From contig CAYVRT010000001.1 of NCBI GenBank assembly GCA_964453115.1, forward strand, positions 124,001-188,000: a DNA stretch of 64,000 nt, given 5' to 3'. Source of the DNA: JAIWNK01 sp964453115 (lineage in GTDB: Bacteria > Chloroflexota > Anaerolineae > Anaerolineales > Anaerolineaceae). The position numbers and the translations under genes were made by a program. The notes under the pieces are model-generated. The model was not told the DNA's origin and ran no database searches. It was given only the letters and a program-made list of their open reading frames with translations. Below, piece by piece: positions 25,994 through 34,204 of the stretch (positions are counted from its first letter, which is position 1; every line of letters starts with the position of its first letter).

Positions 25994-26045
25994 AACACAG
26001 GTCCAAAAGGGCCGAGTGTCCATTTTTACTCAAAGAGGTTCAAGG

Positions 26046-26804
26046 ATGCGTACTCCATTGGTTGCTGGTAATTGGAAGATGAACAAGACGGCTGCACAGG
26101 CTCGTCAATTGGTGCAGGAGATGTTGCCTGGTTTGCAGGCTGTGATGACGGTGGAGCGGGTAATTTGTCCGCCGTTTTCGGCCTTATGGGCGGTTTCGGA
26201 ACTTTTGCAAGGAACGGGGATTGGCCTTGGGGCACAAAATTTGTATTGGGAGGCTTCAGGGGCCTTTACGGGGGAGGTTTCGCCTGGGATGGTGAAGGAG
26301 TTTTGTCAGTATGTCATCCTGGGTCATTCGGAACGAAGGGCTTATTTTGGTGAGACGGATTTAACGGTCAACCGTAAGGTGAAGGCAGCACTGGCAAATG
26401 ACCTGACGCCGATTGTTTGCGTGGGTGAAACATTGGCTGAGAATGAGGCTGGACAAACCGCAGCGGTGATTGAGCGGCAATTGCGCGAGGGTTTGCAGGG
26501 ACTGGAGGTTGGAGACGGGCAAAAGTTGGTGATTGCCTATGAGCCGGTCTGGGCCATTGGCACAGGGCGGGCAGCAAGCGGTGCTGGTGCAAATGCGGTG
26601 TTGGCGGAGTGCATCCGTCCAACGTTGGCGGGCCTGTTCGACGAGGCGGTGTCGCAGTCAGTGCGCATTTTGTATGGTGGTTCGGTGACGGCTGCGAATG
26701 CGGCTGAGTTTTTCTCACAGTCTGAGATTGATGGCGCTTTGGTGGGAGGGGCGAGCCTGAAACTTGCCGAATTTGTGCCCATTACACAAGCTGCAGCCCG
26801 GTGA
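26046..26804 (+). CDS. tpiA: Triosephosphate isomerase
   Basis: Glycolytic interconversion of dihydroxyacetone phosphate and glyceraldehyde 3-phosphate. Catalytic residues are visible: K11 in GNWKMNK, the histidine in ILGHSERRAYF, and the glutamate in AYEPVWAIGTG. Phosphate-binding YGGSV and VGGASLK follow. 252 aa is the usual size. The ATG at 26046 follows AAAGAGG and begins with the family sequence; an upstream in-frame start (26016) would add ten unrelated residues. It overlaps the next gene's GTG by 4 nt. Enolase (38336-39628) is the other glycolytic gene here. Confidence 0.97.
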   Translation: MRTPLVAGNWKMNKTAAQARQLVQEMLPGLQAVMTVERVICPPFSALWAVSELLQGTGIGLGAQNLYWEASGAFTGEVSPGMVKEFCQYVILGHSERRAYFGETDLTVNRKVKAALANDLTPIVCVGETLAENEAGQTAAVIERQLREGLQGLEVGDGQKLVIAYEPVWAIGTGRAASGAGANAVLAECIRPTLAGLFDEAVSQSVRILYGGSVTAANAAEFFSQSEIDGALVGGASLKLAEFVPITQAAAR

Positions 26805-27568
26805 ATTTATCGGCTTTTGACGGCCTGCTGTGGTTCTTGGCGTGTTTGGCGGCGTTTATTTTTGCGCAACGCCGTCTGCATCAGAACTTGCAGGCCGTCT
26901 TTTTGCTTCTCACGCGTCACCCAGCGGTGACGATTGGGCTGTTCTCGCTGCTGTTGTTTCCTGGGGTGTTACTGCATGAGTTGAGCCATTATCTGATGGC
27001 GCGCCTGTTAGGCGTGCGGACCGGGCGTTTTTCGCTTTTGCCAACGGTGCTTGGTGATGGTACAGTGCGCCTGGGCTTTGTGGAAACAGCAAAGGTTGAT
27101 TTTGGGCGCGATGCATTGATTGGAATGGCGCCGCTGCTTACTGGTGGAGCGCTGACAGCATATTTGGGAATTGAGCGGCTGGGGTTTTTGTATCTGGCCG
27201 AAGGCTTTGGACGCGCTGGGTTGGCTGGCTTTTGGGAAGGGGTGGTAGCACTGCCGCAGCAAAGCGATTTTTGGCTGTGGTTTTATTTGACTCTGAGCGT
27301 AAGCAGCACGATGTTGCCCTCAGCCTCTGACCGACGTGGTTGGCTGCCACTTGGCTTGACGGTGGTGGGGATGGTGTTGTTGGCAGTTTTGGCCGGAGCT
27401 GGCCCCTGGATGTTGGCGAACCTGGCACCGGGCCTGAATCAGGTGCTGCGTGCGCTGGCGGTGGTTTGGGCCATTAGTCTGGTCGTTCATCTCGTTTTGT
27501 TGTTGCCAGTTTGGGGGGTGCGCCGTGTCTTGGAGCGTTTGACGGGCGTTCGTGTGCAGGGATTGTAG
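26801..27568 (+). CDS. Membrane metalloprotease-like protein (HELSH motif)
   Basis: Integral membrane protein, 255 aa, with about six hydrophobic segments. A zinc-binding HExxH motif (HELSH, near residue 53) lies inside the second segment, preceded by LLFPGVLL, as in site-2/M50-type intramembrane proteases. A possible third ligand is the Asp in STMLPSASDRRGW near residue 178. The usual NxxPxxxLDG motif is absent, so it belongs to a divergent branch. GTG start coupled to tpiA by a 4-nt GTGA overlap. Substrate unknown. Confidence 0.7.
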   Translation: MNLSAFDGLLWFLACLAAFIFAQRRLHQNLQAVFLLLTRHPAVTIGLFSLLLFPGVLLHELSHYLMARLLGVRTGRFSLLPTVLGDGTVRLGFVETAKVDFGRDALIGMAPLLTGGALTAYLGIERLGFLYLAEGFGRAGLAGFWEGVVALPQQSDFWLWFYLTLSVSSTMLPSASDRRGWLPLGLTVVGMVLLAVLAGAGPWMLANLAPGLNQVLRALAVVWAISLVVHLVLLLPVWGVRRVLERLTGVRVQGL

Positions 27569-27634
27569 ACAGCAGATAAAGCTGATAAAATACAACGAAT
27601 ATTATCCGATTTACATCAAGGCCTGGAGGATGAG

Positions 27635-28642
27635 ATGGTAGCGAATTCATCGGAGATACTGCGCGACCGCTTTGGACGGCAGATAACGTATCTTCGCATT
27701 TCTGTTACAGACCGCTGTAATCTGCGTTGTGTGTATTGTATGCCACCTGAAGGGGTTCCTCAGGTTGGGCATGGGGATGTGTTGCGGTATGAAGAGATTT
27801 TAGAGATTGTGAAATTGGCTGCGCACTATGGGGTGCGCGAGGTGCGTTTGACCGGTGGTGAGCCGTTGGTGCGCGCTGATTTACCGGACCTGGTGCGGAT
27901 GATTGCCGGGGTGCCTGGAATTGAAGATATTAGCCTGACGACAAATGGGCTATTGCTGGATCGGCTGGCTGAGCCGTTGGTGCGGGCTGGACTGAAACGG
28001 ATTAATGTCAGCCTGGATACACTGCAAGCGGAGCGTTTTTTGCGCATTACGCGCGGCGGATCGTTTGAGCGCACCTGGGCAGGAATTTTGAAGGCGGAAG
28101 AATTGGGTCTGCGTCCGATTAAGTTGAATGTGGTGATGATGCGCGGCGTGAATGATGATGAGTTAGAGGATGTGGCGCGCCTGACACTGGAAAGGCCCTG
28201 GCAGGTGCGTTTTATTGAATTAATGCCTATTCAGAACCAGGCAGCATGGGGGGAAGGGCTGCCGCTGCCAGAGGAGACCTATTTGCCGATTGCCGAGATG
28301 TTGGCCCGACTGGAGCCGTTGGGCCTGGAAGTGTGCGGTCATGGTGTGGGGAGCGGCCCAGCACAGGAATATCGTCTGCGCGGTGCGCTGGGCAAGTTGG
28401 GTTTCATCTCACCGGTCAGCGAGCCATTTTGCGAGCAGTGTAACCGTTTGCGTCTGACGGCCGATGGAAATTTGCGCCCCTGCTTGTTGCATGATGTTGA
28501 GGTGCCGGTGCGCGATGCGCTGCGACGAGGTGAGGATTTGCTGCCTTATTTGCAGCAGGCGATTGCGCTGAAGCCAATGGCGCATGAGTTGGAGCAGCAA
28601 CACAGCCCGTCGGGGCGTTGTATGCGGCAAATTGGTGGCTAA
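27635..28642 (+). CDS. moaA: GTP 3',8-cyclase (molybdenum cofactor synthesis)
   Basis: Radical SAM enzyme that, with MoaC, makes cyclic pyranopterin monophosphate from GTP. The SAM cluster cysteines are in TDRCNLRCVYCMPP (residues 21-34), and LTGGEPLVR binds SAM. The C-terminal cluster is CEQCNRLRLTADGNLRPCL. The chain ends in GG (RQIGG), as required for activity in known MoaA. GGAGG precedes the ATG. No other mo- genes lie in the window. The stop overlaps the convergent upp stop (CTAA). Confidence 0.97.
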   Translation: MVANSSEILRDRFGRQITYLRISVTDRCNLRCVYCMPPEGVPQVGHGDVLRYEEILEIVKLAAHYGVREVRLTGGEPLVRADLPDLVRMIAGVPGIEDISLTTNGLLLDRLAEPLVRAGLKRINVSLDTLQAERFLRITRGGSFERTWAGILKAEELGLRPIKLNVVMMRGVNDDELEDVARLTLERPWQVRFIELMPIQNQAAWGEGLPLPEETYLPIAEMLARLEPLGLEVCGHGVGSGPAQEYRLRGALGKLGFISPVSEPFCEQCNRLRLTADGNLRPCLLHDVEVPVRDALRRGEDLLPYLQQAIALKPMAHELEQQHSPSGRCMRQIGG

Positions 28643-29265
28643 GCCGTTCCAAACTGACGGTCGCCGGCATCGCCCAGACCTGGGAGAATGTAGCCATGTT
28701 CGTTAAGGCGTTCGTCCAGCGCGGCGAGGTGAATGGGAACATCCGGGTGGGCAGTTTGCAGGCGTTTGACACCTTCGGGGGCGCCAATCAGGCCAACAAA
28801 TTTGATTTTCTTTGCTCCCCAGCGTTTCAGCACATCAACAGCAGCAACAGCAGAGCCGCCAGTAGCCAGCATGGGGTCAAGAATGAGGCAAACGGAAACG
28901 GTTGGCTCGGTGGGTAGCTTGTTGTAATATTCAACGGGTTTGAGTGTGCGTTCATCGCGGTAGAGGCCAATATGCCAGACCTCGGCGGAGGGCATCAGTT
29001 CCCAAACGCCTTCGACCATGCCCAGACCCGCGCGCAGGATGGGCACCAGGCCGATTTTTTCCTGAAGTTGCCAGCTACGTGTTTCGGCGAGTGGGGTTTG
29101 GACGGTGATGGGCTGCAACAACAGGTCGGCAGTGGCTTCGTAGGCTAGCAGCCCGGCAATTTCGCGCACCAGTTCGCGAAATTTCTTTGGCTCAGTTTGG
29201 GCGCAGCGCAATTTGCTGAGCTTGTGCGCAACCAACGGATGAGGGGAAAGCAAAACAGTGGACAT
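28639..29265 (-). CDS. upp: Uracil phosphoribosyltransferase
   Basis: Salvage enzyme: uracil + PRPP to UMP + diphosphate. 208 aa from the ATG at 29265, which follows CAGGAG; longer in-frame extensions upstream are not family-like. Motifs: HKLSKLRCAQTEPKKFREL, VPILRAGLGMVEG, the PRPP loop ILDPMLATGGSA, FVGLIGAPEGV, and the uracil site YILPGLGDAGDRQFGT. Works with udk. The stop codon overlaps the moaA stop by 4 nt, a convergent pair without a terminator between. Confidence 0.96.
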   Translation of the reverse strand: MSTVLLSPHPLVAHKLSKLRCAQTEPKKFRELVREIAGLLAYEATADLLLQPITVQTPLAETRSWQLQEKIGLVPILRAGLGMVEGVWELMPSAEVWHIGLYRDERTLKPVEYYNKLPTEPTVSVCLILDPMLATGGSAVAAVDVLKRWGAKKIKFVGLIGAPEGVKRLQTAHPDVPIHLAALDERLNEHGYILPGLGDAGDRQFGTA

Positions 29266-29321
29266 GCGGAAAACTCCTGGATTGGATGGACTGATTATAA
29301 ACCAAATAGCGCAGGAACAGG

Positions 29322-29327
29322 TATAAT
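29322..29327 (+). promoter_or_regulatory. -10 element of ruvB (leaderless)
   Basis: A perfect TATAAT ends 7 nt before the ruvB ATG at 29335, and no Shine-Dalgarno lies between. No good -35 is present. Transcription would start at or next to the start codon. Confidence 0.55.
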
Positions 29328-29334
29328 CGGGGGT

Positions 29335-30366
29335 ATGACTGACGATAAGAATCGCTTGATGGATCCGGAAGCCCGCACAGACGATCGTGTGGATCAGGCG
29401 TTGCGTCCGCAGCGCTTGCAGGAATTGATTGGGCAGGAACAGGTAAAAGAGAACCTGGCGATTTTGATTGCGGCGGCTCGGCAGCGGGGGGAGGCGCTGG
29501 ACCATGTGCTGTTTTATGGGCCACCCGGGTTGGGCAAGACAACATTGGCGCATGTCCTGGCGAATGAAATGGGGGTGAATATTAAGATTACAACCGGCCC
29601 GGCAATTGAGCGGGCCGGTGACCTGGCAGCAATTTTGACCAATTTGCGGGCAGGAGATATTCTGTTTATTGATGAAATTCATCGCCTGGGACGGGCAATT
29701 GAAGAAGTTTTATACCCAGCCATGGAGGACTATGCGCTGGATATTGTCATTGGCAAAGGGCCATCGGCGCGCTCCATTCGCCTCAAGTTGCCGCGTTTTA
29801 GCGTCATTGGGGCAACAACGCGGCTTGCCCTGGTGAGTGCACCGCTGCGGGCGCGCTTTGGAGCGGTCTACCGGCTTGATTATTACGACATGCCTGCAAT
29901 GATGGAGATTGTGATGCGGGCAGCAAAATTGCTGGCAGTGGAGGCGGAGCCGCAAGGGGTGGAGGAAGTGGCGCGCCGAGCGCGTGGCACGCCGCGTGTG
30001 GCGTTACGTTTGTTGCGCCGGGTACGAGACTATACGCAGGTGCGAGGAACAGGGATTATCACCCGGCAATTTGCAATTGAAGCGCTGAATTTGTTAAAGG
30101 TGGATCCTTTGGGTCTGGATGATGTGGATCGGCGGGTGCTGCGGACAATTATTGAAAAATATCGGGGTGGGCCGGTGGGCCTGAATACAATCGCTGCTTC
30201 AATTGGTGAGGAACCAGACACGATTATGGATGTGGTGGAGCCCTATTTGTTGCAATTGGGCTTTTTGGATCGTACGCCCCAGGGCCGCACAGCAACACGC
30301 CGGGCTTATGAACATTTGGAACTGAGCTACCCGGAGGATGGGCAGCAATTGCGCCTGATTGGATGA
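29335..30366 (+). CDS. ruvB: Holliday junction branch migration helicase RuvB
   Basis: Hexameric AAA+ motor that drives Holliday junction migration with RuvA. 343 aa. RPQRLQELIGQEQVKENL, Walker A GPPGLGKTTLAHVLA, Walker B ILFIDEIHRL, ARRARGTPRVALRLLRRVRDY (arginine-rich sensor 2) and the winged-helix end GFLDRTPQGRTATRRAYEH are all standard. The ATG at 29335 begins the family's normal N-terminus; the open frame reaching to 29197 has unrelated residues and runs through upp. ruvA and ruvC are not in the window. It is coupled to queA by ATGA. Confidence 0.97.
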   Translation: MTDDKNRLMDPEARTDDRVDQALRPQRLQELIGQEQVKENLAILIAAARQRGEALDHVLFYGPPGLGKTTLAHVLANEMGVNIKITTGPAIERAGDLAAILTNLRAGDILFIDEIHRLGRAIEEVLYPAMEDYALDIVIGKGPSARSIRLKLPRFSVIGATTRLALVSAPLRARFGAVYRLDYYDMPAMMEIVMRAAKLLAVEAEPQGVEEVARRARGTPRVALRLLRRVRDYTQVRGTGIITRQFAIEALNLLKVDPLGLDDVDRRVLRTIIEKYRGGPVGLNTIAASIGEEPDTIMDVVEPYLLQLGFLDRTPQGRTATRRAYEHLELSYPEDGQQLRLIG

Positions 30367-31382
30367 CGATGCGCACGGATGATTTTGATTATCATTTGCC
30401 CCTGGAGCGAATTGCGCAAACGCCAATTGAGCCGCGTCATGCATCGCGCCTGCTTGTTCTGGATCGTAACCGTGAAGAATTGCAACATCGTGTCTTCATG
30501 GATATCAGCCACTATCTGAGAGCATCTGATTTGTTGATCATCAATCAGACGCGCGTTTTGCCTGCGCGAATTTTTGCCCGTAAGCCTTCGGGTGGGCAAG
30601 TTGAGGTGCTGTTGCTGCGCCGGGTGGATTCGCAAACCTGGGAGGTGTTGGTGGGGGGCAAGCGGGTTTTGGCGGGGAAGGTGTTGAAGATTGAGGGTGG
30701 GCCAGATGCGCTTGTGGTTGAGGTACTGGAAGGCGCCAGGCGGTTGTTGCGCTTTGAGCAGCCGATTGAACCATTTTTGCCGCAGATTGGACAGATGCCA
30801 TTGCCGCCCTATATTCATGCTCGTTTGGATGATCCGGAGCGCTATCAAACCGTGTATGCGCAATCTCCGGGTTCGGCAGCTGCTCCAACTGCCGGTTTGC
30901 ATTTTACACCGGAACTGATGGCCGATTTGCAGAAACGTGGCGTGCAATTTGCCGGGGTAACATTGCATGTGGGGTTGGATACTTTTGCACCAGTGACAGA
31001 GGATGATCCGCAGACGCATCGGATTCATAGCGAGTGGTGTGAACTGAGCCTTGAGACGGCGCAGGCTGTGGCAGAAACGCGACGTGCAGGGGGGCGAGTG
31101 ATTGCGGTCGGCACGACCAGTGTGCGGACGCTAGAATCGGCAGCGCGGGCTGGTGGTGGGGTTGTGCAGCCGTTTTGCGGACCAACCGATTTGTTTATTC
31201 TGCCGGGATTTTGCTTTCAGGCGGTGGATGCAATGATTACCAATTTTCATCTGCCGCGCTCGACTCTCTTGATGTTGGTAAGCGCATTTGCCGGGCGCGA
31301 ACGGATATTGGCGGCCTATGAAGAAGCTGTTCGGATGCAATATCGCTTCTTTTCGTTTGGCGATGCAATGTTAATTTTGTAA
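30363..31382 (+). CDS. queA: S-adenosylmethionine:tRNA ribosyltransferase-isomerase
   Basis: Queuosine pathway enzyme that transfers and isomerises the ribosyl part of SAM to 7-aminomethyl-deazaguanine in tRNA. 339 aa. Seen: FDYHLPLERIAQTP, NQTRVLPARIFARK, PLPPYIHARLDDPERYQTVY (split), AAPTAGLHFT, HVGLDTFAPV, HSEWCELS, VGTTSVRTLES and TNFHLPRSTLLMLVSAFAG. All are family signatures. The ATG overlaps the ruvB stop, a gene order common in bacteria. tgt is not nearby. Confidence 0.97.
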   Translation: MTMRTDDFDYHLPLERIAQTPIEPRHASRLLVLDRNREELQHRVFMDISHYLRASDLLIINQTRVLPARIFARKPSGGQVEVLLLRRVDSQTWEVLVGGKRVLAGKVLKIEGGPDALVVEVLEGARRLLRFEQPIEPFLPQIGQMPLPPYIHARLDDPERYQTVYAQSPGSAAAPTAGLHFTPELMADLQKRGVQFAGVTLHVGLDTFAPVTEDDPQTHRIHSEWCELSLETAQAVAETRRAGGRVIAVGTTSVRTLESAARAGGGVVQPFCGPTDLFILPGFCFQAVDAMITNFHLPRSTLLMLVSAFAGRERILAAYEEAVRMQYRFFSFGDAMLIL

Positions 31383-31403
31383 TAGAATTTTCTACAGACT
31401 ACT

Positions 31404-31431
31404 TGACAAAGCGGATCGGTGTTGTATAATT
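31404..31431 (+). promoter_or_regulatory. Promoter of the MFS-TetR operon
   Basis: TTGACA (31404-31409), 16-nt spacer, TATAAT (31426-31431): both hexamers match consensus perfectly. Such a strong promoter suits control by the repressor encoded in the same operon. Confidence 0.85.
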
Positions 31432-31441
31432 CTCGCTGTAC

Positions 31442-31459
31442 TTACCGACCGTTTAGTTA
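31442..31459. promoter_or_regulatory. Possible TetR-family operator
   Basis: An imperfect palindrome TTACCGACCGTTTAGTTA lies just after the predicted transcription start of the MFS-TetR operon. ACCGAC/GGT-type half-sites are common for TetR repressors. 10 of 18 positions are self-complementary, so the call is tentative. Confidence 0.45.
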
Positions 31460-31481
31460 GTTCAAAGGAGATAGCAAAGTT

Positions 31482-32870
31482 ATGGAAAACAAGCAACGTA
31501 ATCAAGTGATGACTGTTTTGTTTATTGGTGTGTTGATGGGCGCACTGGATATTGCCATTGTTGGACCGGCGCTTTCGGCTATTCGGAGTGATTTGGGGGT
31601 TGGGGATCGTTCACTGCCGTGGATTTTCAGTATTTATGTTTTGTTTAATTTGATCGGGACACCGTTGATGGCAAAATTGTCCGATTTATATGGGCGGCGT
31701 TCTATTTATGTGTTGGATGTAGCTTTATTTGCCCTTGGCTCTTTGCTGGTGGCAATGGCGCGTGGGGCTGATTCCTTTGCCCTGTTGTTGATTGGGCGCG
31801 CTGTGCAGGGGTTTGGAGCGGGTGGAATTTTCCCGGTGGCGAGTGCAGTAATCGGCGATACGTTTCCACCAGAGAAGCGCGGCAGTGCGCTGGGGTTGAT
31901 TGGAGCAGTGTTTGGGCTGGCCTTTCTCATTGGCCCCATCTTGGGCGGTTTGTTATTATCTTTAGGTTGGGAATGGTTGTTCCTGATTAATTTACCGTTG
32001 GCATTGCTGGTGATTGTTTTGAGCTTGCGAACGTTACCGGTTTCCCGCCCGGAGAAAAGTCCGGCATTTGACTGGTTGGGCATGGCGGTTCTTTCGTTTT
32101 CCTTGGCTGCGCTGGCCTTTGGGTTGAATCAGATTGACACAGCGCATTTCTTTGTTAGCCTGACAGGCCTGGGGGTTTGGCCTTTTCTGGTTGGGGCTGG
32201 ATTGGGGTTTGTGGTTTTGATGCGCTGGATTGAGCCAAAGGCCATGAACCCGATTTTGCCATTGCGTTTGTTTGAACTGCGTCAATTGCGGTTGGGGTAT
32301 ATGCTGACGGCGGGTGCTGGATTGGGCGAGGCGAGCCTGGTTTTTATGCCGCTGCTGGCTATTGCTGCGTTGGGTGTCAAAACGGCGCAGGCCAGCTATT
32401 TGCTGATGCCGGTTGTGCTGGCGATGGCAGTTGGTTCTCCGCTGATGGGCCGGCTGCTTGACCAGCTTGGCTCGCGGGTCGTAATTTTGGCTGGAACACT
32501 CATCTTCACAATGGGCGTATTTCTTTTGAGCCAATTTGCCAGTAGCATGGCGCTGTTTATTGTAGCTGGGGCATTGATTGGGTTTGGTCTTTCAGCACTT
32601 TTGGGTGCGCCCATTCGTTATGTGACGTTGAACGAGACGGCGGCAGCGGATCGCTCGGCTGCACAAGGTGTGGTGACCGTGTTTACCAGCATTGGCCAAT
32701 TGATGGGTAGCGCAGCGGTGGGGGCGGTGGCTGCTTCGCAAGGTGGAGCGGTGGCAGGGTATAGCCTGGCATTTGCTTTGATTGGTGGTGTGGGGGTGTT
32801 GCTTGTGCTGGCCGCGTTGGCACTTAAGCCGCGCACCGCTGAAGTTGAGCGCTTGAAAGGCGGGCAGTGA
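31482..32870 (+). CDS. MFS multidrug exporter, DHA2 (14-TM) type
   Basis: Proton-driven drug efflux pump of the major facilitator superfamily, 462 aa. Motif D1-like LMGALDIAIVGPALSAI lies in TM1, motif A KLSDLYGRRSIYVLD between TM2 and TM3, and motif C LGLIGAVFGLAFLIGPILGG in TM5, the antiporter signature. About 14 hydrophobic helices. AAAGGAG precedes the ATG. The tetR-type gene follows after 4 nt, so the pump is probably induced by its own substrates through that repressor. Substrate range is unknown. Confidence 0.93.
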   Translation: MENKQRNQVMTVLFIGVLMGALDIAIVGPALSAIRSDLGVGDRSLPWIFSIYVLFNLIGTPLMAKLSDLYGRRSIYVLDVALFALGSLLVAMARGADSFALLLIGRAVQGFGAGGIFPVASAVIGDTFPPEKRGSALGLIGAVFGLAFLIGPILGGLLLSLGWEWLFLINLPLALLVIVLSLRTLPVSRPEKSPAFDWLGMAVLSFSLAALAFGLNQIDTAHFFVSLTGLGVWPFLVGAGLGFVVLMRWIEPKAMNPILPLRLFELRQLRLGYMLTAGAGLGEASLVFMPLLAIAALGVKTAQASYLLMPVVLAMAVGSPLMGRLLDQLGSRVVILAGTLIFTMGVFLLSQFASSMALFIVAGALIGFGLSALLGAPIRYVTLNETAAADRSAAQGVVTVFTSIGQLMGSAAVGAVAASQGGAVAGYSLAFALIGGVGVLLVLAALALKPRTAEVERLKGGQ

Positions 32871-32874
32871 GGCG

Positions 32875-33447
32875 ATGCGGGAGCGAATTTTGGCAGAGAC
32901 GATAAGGCTGTTTGTGCAGCGTGGTTACCATGGCGTTTCAATGCGCGAGATTGCACAGGCCTGTGGCGTGACAAAGGCTGCTCTTTATTATCACTTTGCT
33001 GATAAATCCGATTTGCTATGGGCGATATTAAATCGCCATTTGCAGGAAGTGGCAGAAATTGTTGCCGGGTGCGATATGGCACAGCCAATAAATGTCCGTT
33101 CCCAAATTGAAAGACTGATTGATGGGCTGCTGCACCTGCCTTTTGAGCAGCGTGCTTTGGTGCGGCTCGGTACACAGGAGGTGGCGAACCTGGATGTAGA
33201 AAAGCGACAGGCTTTTGTGGCTTTGTATGAAGAGAAGTTTATTGGAAGAATTGTGCAGATTTTCCAGGAGGGGGTGCAGAGCGGTGAACTACGGGCAGTG
33301 GATGCTCGTGTGGCAACCTGGACGCTGCTGGGTATGTTGTACCCGTTTTTTTCTCCCTCGGCAGTTTTGCGTAGCCGAGAGGCAGAGGCGCAGATGGCAG
33401 CACAGATGCTGACGATTTTTTTTGATGGGGTGAGAAATGAGCTTTGA
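32875..33447 (+). CDS. TetR/AcrR-family transcriptional repressor
   Basis: 190-aa regulator. The N-terminal helix-turn-helix reads RILAETIRLFVQRGYHGVSMREIAQACGVTKAALYYHF in pieces at residues 4-42, a textbook TetR motif. The C-terminal half is a helical ligand and dimer domain. It follows the MFS pump by 4 nt and probably represses the shared promoter through the site at 31442-31459. Its 3' end overlaps the uracil-DNA glycosylase gene by 11 nt. Confidence 0.93.
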   Translation: MRERILAETIRLFVQRGYHGVSMREIAQACGVTKAALYYHFADKSDLLWAILNRHLQEVAEIVAGCDMAQPINVRSQIERLIDGLLHLPFEQRALVRLGTQEVANLDVEKRQAFVALYEEKFIGRIVQIFQEGVQSGELRAVDARVATWTLLGMLYPFFSPSAVLRSREAEAQMAAQMLTIFFDGVRNEL

Positions 33448-34126
33448 TACTTGGGAAGAATTGGATGAGGCATTGAGTGGTTGCCGAACTTGTCCACGTC
33501 TCACGGAGTGGCGCGAACGAGTGGCAATTGAGCGGCGGCGTGCTTATCGTGATTGGGTTTATTGGGGGCGGCCTGTGCCAGGGTTTGGTGACCGGCACGC
33601 ACGATTGTTGATTGTTGGGTTGGCACCTGGGGCGCATGGGTCGAATCGTACCGGCAGAATGTTTACCGGTGATGCGTCGGGTGATTTTCTCTACCCGGCT
33701 TTGTACCGGGCAGGGTTTGCCAATCGTCCGTTCAGTGAACGCTGTGGGGATGGTTTGATATTGTACGATGCTTATATTACAGCGGTTGGACGTTGTGCGC
33801 CTCCAGAGAACCGACCTACGCCGCAAGAATTGGAATGGTGCCGGCCCTATCTGGTGGCAGAACTGCGTTTGCTAAAACAGGTACAAGGTGTTGTGGCTTT
33901 GGGGCAAATCGCGCTGAATGGTGTGTTGGCTGCCTATCGGCTGATGGGGGCTGTTTTGCCGTCGGTCTCGTTTGGGCATGGCGTTTTGAGGGAATTGGGG
34001 CCAGGGATGCCCTGGTTAATTACTTCTTATCATCCCAGCCGTCAGAATACGCAGACTGGGCGACTGACGGCCGAGATGTTTGATGCTGTTTGGCAGGTGG
34101 CGCGCAGTCGGCTGGTTGATGTATAG
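33437..34126 (+). CDS. Uracil-DNA glycosylase, family 5 (UDGb type)
   Basis: Base-excision repair enzyme that removes uracil and related deaminated bases. 229 aa. Iron-sulfur cysteines begin as C16-x2-C19, with later ones in VGRCAPP and LEWCRPY. The active-site loop GLAPGAHGSNRTGRMFTGDASG (in part) is the family 5 form, which lacks the catalytic Asp/Asn of families 1 and 4. The C-terminal motif is TSYHPSRQNTQTGRLT, with HPS and the intercalation region. The start overlaps the TetR gene by 11 nt. Confidence 0.93.
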   Translation: MSFDTWEELDEALSGCRTCPRLTEWRERVAIERRRAYRDWVYWGRPVPGFGDRHARLLIVGLAPGAHGSNRTGRMFTGDASGDFLYPALYRAGFANRPFSERCGDGLILYDAYITAVGRCAPPENRPTPQELEWCRPYLVAELRLLKQVQGVVALGQIALNGVLAAYRLMGAVLPSVSFGHGVLRELGPGMPWLITSYHPSRQNTQTGRLTAEMFDAVWQVARSRLVDV

Positions 34127-34144
34127 TGTTTGTATAAAAGGGGG

Positions 34145-34173
34145 TTGATTCTGCACCAGAAAGCTCTTACAAT
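34145..34173 (+). promoter_or_regulatory. Promoter of the hydrolase-peroxiredoxin operon
   Basis: TTGATT (34145-34150), 17-nt spacer, TACAAT (34168-34173). Start predicted near 34180, leaving about 25 nt of leader with GAGGAG before the ATG at 34205. Confidence 0.65.
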
Positions 34174-34204
34174 CAAAATCAATGATTGAAGAGGAGCAGC
34201 CTTT

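Noticed and set aside
29197..29334. Upstream extension of ruvB
   Set aside because: Would overlap upp and its residues do not match RuvB; the ATG at 29335 begins the family N-terminus.
30327..31028. Long open frame on the - strand opposite queA (233 codons)
   Set aside because: Shadow of queA; no recognisable domain, composition follows the antisense of QueA codons.
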